Positions 31,236 through 38,206 of a stretch of 38,206 bases of DNA are shown one piece after another. The DNA comes from Deltaproteobacteria bacterium (GTDB lineage: Bacteria; Myxococcota_A; UBA9160; UBA6930). How positions within the stretch are numbered: position 1 is the first letter of the stretch; each line of letters begins with the position of its first letter. The notes beneath the pieces are model-generated. The model was not told the origin of the DNA. It was given only the letters and a program-made list of their open reading frames with translations, and made no database searches. The stretch covers positions 1 to 38,206 of the forward strand of contig JAJDAQ010000020.1 of NCBI GenBank assembly GCA_029261815.1, written 5' to 3'. A program made the translations under genes and the position numbers.

Positions 31236-32627
31236 TCAACCTTCGGCTCGCCGCCGCGCGAGATCGCGCAGGTGGTCGCGGACGGCCGCCCTCGCGGCGG
31301 ACCTGACGTCCTCGCTGGACGTCACGGCCGGCCGGCACGCACTTGGGGACGGCGAGCTCGTCCGCCGGCGTAGACGCTCGCTCTGTGCGGCCTGGTAGTC
31401 GCCCTTGAGCCCGCGAAGGTGGCGGGGGAGTTCCTGGTGGTGGTCTCGCCACTGCGCGAGGCGGGAGCCGATGACGGCCAGCGGGTCTCGGGCCCCGCGC
31501 ACGGCATCCCCGAGGTGGGTTCCGTCCGGCCGATGGTCGATGGCGTGGAGCAACCCGACGACACACCACTCCTGGTCCCACCAGGTCCGCAGGAGGCCAT
31601 GCACCCGCCGACGAGGGGCCAAACTCGGCCTGTCTAGGCCGATCCTGGTGAGCAGCTCGGAAGCGGCAGCTGACCGCTCGGCTGGGGTGGTGGGGATTTG
31701 CCAACCGGGCCAGCTGGTGTGCTTGTTGGTTGCGGTTCGCTGACCGTCCAAGGGCTTTTTACTCACGTAAGACGTGGGGTGGTTACCACTTTCATCCACA
31801 GCCAGCGTGAGCTGCGAGGATGCGCCTTCCGGGGCGGTATCGCCGCTCGGTCCGGCCGGCGGCGCCGGTGGTGAGTCGGTGACAACGACGAACGCGGCCG
31901 CCCGGTTGTGCGCGGTGCCCAGCCACTCCTTGGGAGCGCCCTCCTCGACGCGGCAAATCAGGCCGCTGTCCTGGGCCCAGGCCCACATGCGGGACACAGT
32001 GGTGGGGGAGCGGCCGACGATCGTCGCCAGCTGCTCACGGGTAACACCCACGATCAGCCCGGTGTGCCAGTCCATCGCGTGGACCATGGCGGTGAGCATG
32101 CGCGCCCACTCGCGGCGCTGGCGTGGGGACCACAACTGCGCGTCGATCAGCTCGTCGACCCGGGCGAGCGCCTCGGGCTGGTCGGTGACCACCCGCATCC
32201 GCTCGGGCACGCGACCGCGCCAGCCCGGGTGCACCGACCATCTGGCGCTCCGGACCCGCGCGGCGGCTCGACGGCGACCGTAGGCCAGCCCGGCCGCGCG
32301 GCACCGGGCCCGCGCTCGGGCCAAAGTCGGCGACAGCGGCCGCCGGCGGGCATCGGCCGCGGACTCTCGGCGGCGTTCCGGTCCAGCTGCGGCGATCGCC
32401 CGACCCGGGCCGGGGGACGATGAAGGACGGCCCGACGAGGAGAGCGCGGTTGAACGGATGTGGCAGGAGCACAGGCCGGCGGGCCCGATCGCCAGCGCGT
32501 ACTGGCCCGCCTCGTAGCAGGCGGTGCACCAGTCCGGTCCGCCTTCGACGCCGGCCGCGCGACCAGTTGGGTGGCCGCCGCGTGTGTTGACTCGCGCACG
32601 AAGACGCGCAGGGGTTATCGTAGGCAC
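31236..32627 (-). CDS. winged-helix protein, candidate replication initiator
   Basis: 463 residues from GTG 32627 (GGAAGGAGG about 11 bp upstream, with a small CGCGAAAGCGCG stem between). Residues 34-56 have a Cys-rich motif (WCTACYEAG, then LCSCH) that may bind zinc. An Arg-rich linker leads to a helix-turn-helix around 197-222 (REQLATIVGRSPTTVSRMWAWAQDSGLICRV) with a GTAHNRAAAFVVV beta segment after it, as in a winged helix. The C-terminal third has W-rich helices (TWWDQEWCVVGLLHAID). This layout and its place beside the partition genes suggest a plasmid replication initiator. A transcription regulator is the alternative. No iterons were found beside it. Nothing is seen in the 144-bp gap downstream. 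Confidence 0.65.
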   Translation of the reverse strand: MPTITPARLRARVNTRGGHPTGRAAGVEGGPDWCTACYEAGQYALAIGPAGLCSCHIRSTALSSSGRPSSSPGPGRAIAAAGPERRRESAADARRRPLSPTLARARARCRAAGLAYGRRRAAARVRSARWSVHPGWRGRVPERMRVVTDQPEALARVDELIDAQLWSPRQRREWARMLTAMVHAMDWHTGLIVGVTREQLATIVGRSPTTVSRMWAWAQDSGLICRVEEGAPKEWLGTAHNRAAAFVVVTDSPPAPPAGPSGDTAPEGASSQLTLAVDESGNHPTSYVSKKPLDGQRTATNKHTSWPGWQIPTTPAERSAAASELLTRIGLDRPSLAPRRRVHGLLRTWWDQEWCVVGLLHAIDHRPDGTHLGDAVRGARDPLAVIGSRLAQWRDHHQELPRHLRGLKGDYQAAQSERLRRRTSSPSPSACRPAVTSSEDVRSAARAAVRDHLRDLARRRAEG

Positions 32628-32726
32628 GCGAAAGCGCGCCTCCTTCCCGGCAGGAAGAGGTTGTAGGGCCCCGGTTCGCCGGGGCTACGGCACCGTCCGA
32701 GCGGGTAACTCGTGCGGAGCGACTTG

Positions 32727-32760
32727 ATCGGGGCGACCCCTGGCAGGGGGTCGCCCCGAT
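32727..32760. terminator. strong 14-bp hairpin terminator
   Basis: ATCGGGGCGACCCC (32727-32740) and its exact inverse (32747-32760) around a 6-base loop, 5 bp past the stop of the small RHH gene. It should separate that gene's transcript from the leftward gene downstream. There is no clear T-run. Confidence 0.75.
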
Positions 32761-32765
32761 TCGTG

Positions 32766-32972
32766 TTATGAGGCCTTCGTCAGCGGCAGTCCTTCCTGGC
32801 TCTGGTAGGGAAGCCCCACCTCGGCGGCGAGTAACTCGCCCAGGAGGTCGTTGAGCGTCATGCCGCGCGTCTCGGCACGGGACTTCGCCGCGTGATAGAG
32901 CGGCGTCGGGACCCGAGTCTCGATCCGCGTGCGGTCGCCCTTGGATGGCCGGCCGGTCTTCTTCCGCTCCAT
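32766..32972 (-). CDS. small ribbon-helix-helix protein
   Basis: 68 residues from ATG 32972, with TAGGA 9 bp upstream; the frame runs further up but without coding character. A basic N-terminus (MERKKTGRPSKGDRTRIETRVP) is followed by an RHH pattern: strand RIETRVPTPLY and helices HAAKSRAETRGMTLNDLLGELLAAEVGL. Such proteins are copy-number repressors, antitoxins or partition helpers. No toxin gene adjoins it. Being just upstream of the candidate replication gene on the same strand, it may control plasmid copy number; this is inference. Confidence 0.75.
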   Translation of the reverse strand: MERKKTGRPSKGDRTRIETRVPTPLYHAAKSRAETRGMTLNDLLGELLAAEVGLPYQSQEGLPLTKAS

Positions 32973-33146
32973 GCCGAGATTCCTACCGTTTCTCCCGGCC
33001 AGAACTCGCGAGGCGCGCCGGGCGATCACTTTCTGTATCCGGGCGTCCGTGCGGGCTCGTATCGCCGCAGGGAGGGGCCTGCGCCGGAACCGCGATGGCG
33101 CGCACTGTCCGTGCCCGACGGTGCCGCATCGTCGTCGACGTAGGGG

Positions 33147-33503
33147 ATGACCTCGCGTGCTCCGGTCTGGTGCACAGTGGGCACGGTGCGCGAAGGACTG
33201 ATCGGCGACCCGACGGCCGGCCAACGCATGCCCGCCGCTTTGTTCACGGCCCATCTGAGCGCGGAGGCGGCAGCGCTCAACGGTCGCTCCGCGCTGGCTT
33301 GTCCGTGGGATCCGGCCAGCGCAGACCCCCGTGAACGTGTGCTCGCCAAGACCTGGCTATCGAGGCATCGGCGAGCGGTTGACGCCATCGCCGCCTGCCC
33401 GGTGTGCAGCGTCTGTGGTGGTACCTGCGCTCGAGTCATCGCGCACGTTGACAGCTGGCATCACGGCACGTTCTGCACCTGGTGTCGCGGCCAGGCGCAA
33501 TGA
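33147..33503 (+). CDS. hypothetical Cys-rich protein
   Basis: 118 residues from ATG 33147, divergent from the RHH gene. I do not recognise it. The C-terminus has a dense zinc-type cluster: CPVCSVCGGTC, then HVDSWHHGTFCTWC. The middle is helical (PAALFTAHLSAEAAALNG, RVLAKTWLSRHRRAVDAIA). No good ribosome site is visible, so the start is uncertain and the gene itself only moderately supported. The 173 bp upstream (32973-33146) and the 179 bp downstream (33504-33682) show no other gene. Confidence 0.45.
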   Translation: MTSRAPVWCTVGTVREGLIGDPTAGQRMPAALFTAHLSAEAAALNGRSALACPWDPASADPRERVLAKTWLSRHRRAVDAIAACPVCSVCGGTCARVIAHVDSWHHGTFCTWCRGQAQ

Positions 33504-33682
33504 GCGGTGACGAAGGCCCGCGCGGCAGTGGTGACCGCTCAGGCCGCCGGTTACGGCTCGGGCAGGATCAGGATGATGCTCGACCTGGTTGAACGAGACG
33601 TCTACCCGCGCCACGACGCCATCGGTCATAGGGTCGCCGGCGAGCCGGCTTGGCCGGCCCTGGTTGGGAGGAGATCGCGGTA

Positions 33683-36600
33683 ATGGGTTCGATCCACGAG
33701 GTGATCGAGGCGTTCCGGCAGGAGCCGTCGAACTCCGAGCGCGGGACGAAGTTCGAGCAGCTCATGGTGCGCTACTTCGAGCTGGACCCGATGCTGTCGC
33801 AGCAATACGACCAGGTGTGGCGATGGGTCGACTGGCCTGGCCGGGATGGGAAGGTCGACACCGGCATCGACCTCGTGGCGCGGACCCGGGACACGGACGA
33901 GTACACCGCCATCCAGTGCAAGTTCTACGAGCCGACGACGACACTGACGAAGGGCCACATCGACTCGTTCTTCACCGCGTCGGGCAAGAAGGAGTTCACG
34001 AACCGGATCATCATCTCCACGACGGACCGCTGGGGCAAGAACGCCGAGGAGGCCCTGGAAGGACAGTCCGTGCCGGTGCAGCGGATCGGGCTGGCGGAGA
34101 TCGCCGACTCGCCGATCAGCTGGGACATCGCCTGGCCGCCGACGGGCCTGCGGATCGAGCTGACCGAGGCGGCCCGGCACGAGCCGCGGACGCACCAGGC
34201 CCAGGCCATCGACAAGGTGTTCGCCGGGTTCGCCGCCGGGCACGATCGCGGTAAGCTGATCATGGCGTGCGGGACCGGCAAGACCTTCACCGCCTTGAAG
34301 ATCGCCGAGCGCGTAGCGGTCGAGAACGGCGGCGCGGCGCGGATCCTGTTCGCCGTCCCGTCCATCTCGTTGCTCTCGCAAACCCTGCGGGAGTGGTCAG
34401 CCCAGACCCAGCTGGACCTGCGCGCGTTCGCGGTCTGCTCGGACACCAAGGTGTCGCGCGCCGCCGAGGACATCAACGTCCACGACGTGGCGATCCCGGT
34501 GACCACCTCGGCGGACAAGCTCGCGGCGGAGATGGCCCGCCGCGAACGGGCCAGGGGCCTGACCGTCGTATTCACCACCTACCAGTCGCTGCCGGTGGTC
34601 GCGAACGCCCAGGAGCAAGGCGTCGTCCCATTCGACCTCGTGATCTGCGACGAGGCCCACCGCACCACTGGCGTGACCGTGGCCGGCGCTGACGAGTCGA
34701 ACTTCGTGCGCGTGCACGACGCCGACTACCTGCGCGCGAACCGCCGGCTCTACATGACCGCCACGCCGAGGATCTTCGACGAGAACATCAAAGCCAAGGC
34801 CGAGGAGCACTCCGCTGAGTTGACGTCGATGGACGACGAGGCGGCCTACGGACCGGAGTTCCACCGGCTGTCGTTCGGCGACGCCGTCGAGCGAGGTCTG
34901 CTGACCGATTACAAGGTGCTGGTCTTGACCGTCGACCGGGAGCTGGTCGCAGCGCCGCTGCAGCAACAGTTCGCCGGCGGTGACAGCTCGCTACCTCTCG
35001 ACGACGCCACGAAGATCGTCGGTTGCTGGAACGGGCTGGCCAAGCGGGCGGGCCGCTCGCCGGACGGGGGCGGTTTCGCCTCCGGGGCCCCGCCGATGCG
35101 GCGCGCGGTCGCGTTTGCCAAGGACATCGCGGCGTCCAAGCAGGTCGCGGACCTGTTCCCTCGGGTCGTGGACGCCTACCGGGACATCCTGATCAACTCG
35201 GAGAACGACGGGACCGAGCTGAACACGACCAACCTCGACCTGGCCTGCGAGGTACGCCATGTGGACGGGACCTACAACGCGCTGAGGCGCCACGAGGAAC
35301 TGCAATGGCTCAAGGCTCCGATCCCTGAGGGGGAGTGCCGGATCTTGTCGAACGCCCGATGCCTGTCCGAGGGCGTGGACGTGCCCGCCCTGGACGCGGT
35401 GCTGTTCCTGCACCCGCGCAACAGCGTGGTCGACGTGGTGCAGTCGGTCGGCCGGGTGATGCGTAAGGCTCCCGGTAAGGACTACGGCTACATCATCCTG
35501 CCCGTCGCGGTCCCCGCCGGGGTTTCGCCCGCGCAGGCCCTGTCGGACAACCGTCGCTTCAAGGTCGTCTGGCAGGTACTCAACGCACTGCGCGCTCATG
35601 ACGACCGCTTCAACGCCATGGTCAACTCGATCGCACTCAACGCCGCCGAGCGCGGCACGGGGGAGGGGCAGGGAACCGACAAGCTCCTCGGCGGTCACAT
35701 CGGCGCGGCAGCCGCCGATCCCACCGAGTCATTGGAACCCGTCGCGGGCACCACCACCGAGCCGGGCGTCGAGCCGGACTCCGCCGGCCAGTTGGCCACC
35801 CAGATGGCGTTGTTCTCGCTGTCGGAGTGGCAGGAGGCGATCTTCACCAGGATCGTCGACAAGGTCGGCACCCGCACCTACTGGGAAGACTGGGCCCGCG
35901 ACGTCGCCGACATCGCCTCCGCCCTGATCACCCGCATCACCGCCCTGCTCGCCGGCGCGGACCCAGGAGTCACCGCCGGGTTCCAGCAGTTCCTGCAAGG
36001 GCTGCGGGACAACCTCAACGACTCCATCACCCGCGCCGACGCGATCAGCATGCTGGCCCAGCACCTGATCACTAAGCCCGTGTTCGACGCCCTGTTCGCC
36101 GGACACGAGTTCGCCGCCAACAACCCGGTCTCCCAGGTGATGGAGACGATGCTCGACCGGCTCGGCGACGCTGGCCTGGGCGCGGAGACCGCACACCTGG
36201 AGGGCTTCTACGCCTCGGTACAAGTCCGAGCCGCAGAGGTCACCACGCCCGAGGGCAAGCAGCAGGTCATCGCCGACCTGTACGAGAAGTTCTTCAAGAT
36301 CGGCTTCGCCAAGCAAGCCGACGCACTCGGCATCGTCTACACCCCGACCGAGATCGTCGACTTCATCCTCCGTGCCGCCGACCAGGCCTCCCGGGACGCC
36401 TTCGGGCGCGGTCTGACCGACAAGGGCGTCTACCTGCTCGACCCGTTCACCGGCACCGGCACCTTCATCACCCGCCTGTTGCAGTCTGGCCTGATCCACC
36501 CGGACGACCTGGCTCGCAAGTACACCGACGAACTATTCGCCAACGAGATCATGCTGCTGGCCTACTACATCGCCGCGGTGAACATCGAGTCCACCTACCA

Positions 36601-38086
36601 CGCCCTCACCGGGGCGCCGTACACCCCATTCCAGGGCATCGTGCTGGCCGACACCTTCCAGATCACCGAGGCCGGCGACAGCATGGACGCGATCATGTTC
36701 CCGCAGAACAACGACCGCATCCTGCGCGAACTGAACACCCCGATCAACGTGATCGTCGGCAACCCGCCCTACTCCGTCGGTCAGAACTCGGCCAACGATC
36801 TCAACGCGAACGTTTCCTACCCGACGCTTGATGGCCGCATCGCCGCCACCTACGCCGAACGCTCGACCGCGCGCAGTCAGCGCACGCTCTATGACTCCTA
36901 CCTGCGGGCGTTCCGGTGGGCCACCGACCGTATCGGCGAACAAGGGGTAATCGCGTTTGTCTCCAATGGTGGCTGGATCGACGGCAACACCGCAGACGGC
37001 ATCCGACTATCCCTTACAGATGAGTACAGCCGCATCTACGTATACAACATGCGCGGCAACCAGCGCACGGCCGGAGAGCTGTCCCGCAAGGAGGGAGGCA
37101 AGGTCTTCGGCTCCGGAAGCCGCAACACCGTAGCCATCTTCATCGGCGTCAAATCTCCGCACCACATCGGGCCCTGTCAGGTGCTGTACCGCGACATTGG
37201 CGAGTACCTGACCCGGGAGGAGAAGCTGCGCGTCGTGGCTGATGGCGCCCTCGCGACGATCAACTGGCAGACCATTACTCCGAATAGTTACGGTGATTGG
37301 GTTAGCCAACGCGACGACGCGTTCCTAGAGTGGCCTACTATCGGCGACAGGGATGGACACCTACGCGTCTTTGCAAGTTACTCCCTTGGACTGGCCACCG
37401 GACGGGACGCGTGGTGCTACAACTTCTCCCATCGCAGTCTCTCGGCGAACGTACGTCGAATGGTGGCGTTCTACAGTAGGCAACTTGCAGACTTCGACAG
37501 CTGGTGCGAGCAGTACCAAATCGCCGATCGGAAGAGGAGCGTTGAATCCTTCATCGACGCCGACCCTGCGAAGATCAGCTGGAACTCAACCGCGAAGCAG
37601 TATCTAGCTCGCGGGACTCGTATCACGGTCGGCGAGGACTTCACGAGGAAGGGACGTTACCGACCCTTTCAGACACAGAGTGTCTACTTTGATCGCCACT
37701 TAAATGAGCGTAGATATCAGCTGGTTTCGATGTTCCCGACACCATCGCATAAGAATATCGGATTCTACGTGGTGGCCGCAGGTTCAGATAAACCATTCTC
37801 CGCGCTCATGACCGATACAATCCCAGACTTGTCATTCTGGGGCTCGGGCGGCGGGCAATTCTTCCCTCGCTGGACCTATGAGAAGGCCGACGCTGAGGAC
37901 GACGGGTTCAACCTCGGTGCGGTGGCCGGAGATGTCGACAAGCACGGCTACCGCCGCTTCGACAACATCACCGACGTCATCGTCGGACACTACGAGCAGG
38001 CGATCGGCGGTCCGGTCACCAAGGACGACGTCTACTACTCCGTCTACGGCCAACTGCATGACCCCCTTGGGCTCAGTCGGTCGTAG
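33683..38086 (+). CDS. Type ISP-like restriction-modification enzyme
   Basis: 1467 residues from ATG 33683 (GGGAGGAG 9 bp upstream). One chain holds all activities. Residues 20-95 are an Mrr-like nuclease (Asp63 in TGIDLVA, Gln78-x-Lys80 in IQCKF). Then comes a superfamily 2 helicase/translocase, with Walker A ACGTGKT (Lys200) and DEAH at 323-326, and a later RVMRKAPGKDYGYI arginine block. After a helical spacer is an N6-adenine methyltransferase, with motif I DPFTGTGTF from Asp920 and NPPYS from Asn1027. The target-recognition domain is at about 1050-1467. In the LlaGI/LlaBIII group the enzyme methylates one strand of its site, and unmethylated sites in head-to-head pairs trigger translocation and cleavage. 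No separate specificity subunit is needed. DNA coding the recognition domain is visibly poorer in GC. Confidence 0.92.
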   Translation: MGSIHEVIEAFRQEPSNSERGTKFEQLMVRYFELDPMLSQQYDQVWRWVDWPGRDGKVDTGIDLVARTRDTDEYTAIQCKFYEPTTTLTKGHIDSFFTASGKKEFTNRIIISTTDRWGKNAEEALEGQSVPVQRIGLAEIADSPISWDIAWPPTGLRIELTEAARHEPRTHQAQAIDKVFAGFAAGHDRGKLIMACGTGKTFTALKIAERVAVENGGAARILFAVPSISLLSQTLREWSAQTQLDLRAFAVCSDTKVSRAAEDINVHDVAIPVTTSADKLAAEMARRERARGLTVVFTTYQSLPVVANAQEQGVVPFDLVICDEAHRTTGVTVAGADESNFVRVHDADYLRANRRLYMTATPRIFDENIKAKAEEHSAELTSMDDEAAYGPEFHRLSFGDAVERGLLTDYKVLVLTVDRELVAAPLQQQFAGGDSSLPLDDATKIVGCWNGLAKRAGRSPDGGGFASGAPPMRRAVAFAKDIAASKQVADLFPRVVDAYRDILINSENDGTELNTTNLDLACEVRHVDGTYNALRRHEELQWLKAPIPEGECRILSNARCLSEGVDVPALDAVLFLHPRNSVVDVVQSVGRVMRKAPGKDYGYIILPVAVPAGVSPAQALSDNRRFKVVWQVLNALRAHDDRFNAMVNSIALNAAERGTGEGQGTDKLLGGHIGAAAADPTESLEPVAGTTTEPGVEPDSAGQLATQMALFSLSEWQEAIFTRIVDKVGTRTYWEDWARDVADIASALITRITALLAGADPGVTAGFQQFLQGLRDNLNDSITRADAISMLAQHLITKPVFDALFAGHEFAANNPVSQVMETMLDRLGDAGLGAETAHLEGFYASVQVRAAEVTTPEGKQQVIADLYEKFFKIGFAKQADALGIVYTPTEIVDFILRAADQASRDAFGRGLTDKGVYLLDPFTGTGTFITRLLQSGLIHPDDLARKYTDELFANEIMLLAYYIAAVNIESTYHALTGAPYTPFQGIVLADTFQITEAGDSMDAIMFPQNNDRILRELNTPINVIVGNPPYSVGQNSANDLNANVSYPTLDGRIAATYAERSTARSQRTLYDSYLRAFRWATDRIGEQGVIAFVSNGGWIDGNTADGIRLSLTDEYSRIYVYNMRGNQRTAGELSRKEGGKVFGSGSRNTVAIFIGVKSPHHIGPCQVLYRDIGEYLTREEKLRVVADGALATINWQTITPNSYGDWVSQRDDAFLEWPTIGDRDGHLRVFASYSLGLATGRDAWCYNFSHRSLSANVRRMVAFYSRQLADFDSWCEQYQIADRKRSVESFIDADPAKISWNSTAKQYLARGTRITVGEDFTRKGRYRPFQTQSVYFDRHLNERRYQLVSMFPTPSHKNIGFYVVAAGSDKPFSALMTDTIPDLSFWGSGGGQFFPRWTYEKADAEDDGFNLGAVAGDVDKHGYRRFDNITDVIVGHYEQAIGGPVTKDDVYYSVYGQLHDPLGLSRS

Positions 38087-38131
38087 CATTTGATCTTGAG
38101 AGTTCGGTGGGACAGGATACCCGCCGTGCGA

Positions 38132-38206
38132 ATGATGTTGATGTTGGTCGATCGTGAAGAGATCTCCCGTGGCCTGGCTGAGGGCCTGGAGTTCAAGGAG
38201 ATCGGT
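38132..38206 (+). CDS. IS30-type transposase, N-terminal fragment
   Basis: The frame runs from ATG 38132 (or 38135, 38141) to the window edge: 25 codons reading LVDREEISRGLAEGLEFKEIG after the Met-rich start. This matches the opening HTH of IS30-family transposases (x-x-REEI-x-RGLA-x-G-x-S-x-x-x-I). The gene continues outside the window. The IS left end should lie between 38087 and 38131, right after the restriction gene stop, but I cannot define it from one side. Confidence 0.6.
   Translation, partial: MMLMLVDREEISRGLAEGLEFKEIG

Noticed and set aside
32766..33503. Toxin-antitoxin pair from the RHH gene and the Cys-rich gene
   Set aside because: They are divergent rather than co-directional, and the Cys-rich protein shows no toxin fold such as RelE or PIN.
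1..38206. tRNA, rRNA or CRISPR arrays
   Set aside because: No cloverleaf, rRNA-like block or regularly spaced repeats were seen on either strand.

Overview
The window is high-GC DNA with many GTG starts and GTGA/ATGA gene overlaps. Its gene content is typical of Actinobacteria. Plasmid-type genes are spread along it: a MobC/relaxase operon, a primase-polymerase, ParA with a ribbon-helix-helix partner, a zinc-finger coiled-coil protein like KfrA, and a possible replication initiator. I infer an actinobacterial plasmid or plasmid-derived island, possibly from the Pseudonocardiaceae. The host assignment is inference only.

Layout. 1-5184: a small secreted protein, then a leftward mobilization operon (mobC, relaxase, two accessory genes) with a hairpin upstream that could be oriT or an operator. 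5185-16193: two Tn7-like transposons, one nested in the other, each with its own tnsA-tnsB-tnsC-tniQ set. The inner element (5209-10444) has 17-bp terminal inverted repeats, TGT/ACA termini and a 5-bp target duplication CGAGC. It sits 24 bp inside the left tip of the outer element. The outer element ends at 16193, carries a GrpB-family gene as cargo and is flanked by CGCGC. Removing it restores five exact tandem copies of a 7-bp repeat. A second right-end-like sequence lies directly after the outer tniQ, so the outer element seems to have used a distal end and taken in the cargo.

16290-21822: an island bounded by two 220-bp near-identical inverted repeats. One copy lies just upstream of an exported trypsin-like protease gene, the other just upstream of a primase-polymerase gene. 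Between them is a coupled operon of an amidase-signature protein, an unknown protein and a divergent FolD-like protein; both enzyme homologues appear to lack conserved family features. 21823-23500: the coiled-coil gene behind a promoter that implies a leaderless mRNA. 23501-26829: a 3.3-kb transposon (zinc-finger/HTH protein, DDE transposase, AAA ATPase) with inverted ends and a 6-bp target duplication. 26957-28277: a frameshifted paralogue of the first secreted protein, followed by an exported PL7-type alginate lyase. 28367-30496: parA and its partner gene, bracketed by 12-bp repeat pairs that could be the centromere. 30645-33503: a GNAT acetyltransferase, the candidate replication protein, a small RHH protein and a Cys-rich hypothetical. 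33683-38086: a single-chain Type ISP-like restriction-modification enzyme whose specificity end is visibly lower in GC. 38132-38206: the start of an IS30-type transposase, cut by the window edge.

The backbone genes would provide replication, partition and transfer. The restriction enzyme would favour retention or defence. The three transposons have inserted at the edges of this backbone: the nested pair just upstream of the mobilization operon, and the 3.3-kb element between the coiled-coil gene and the secretion genes.
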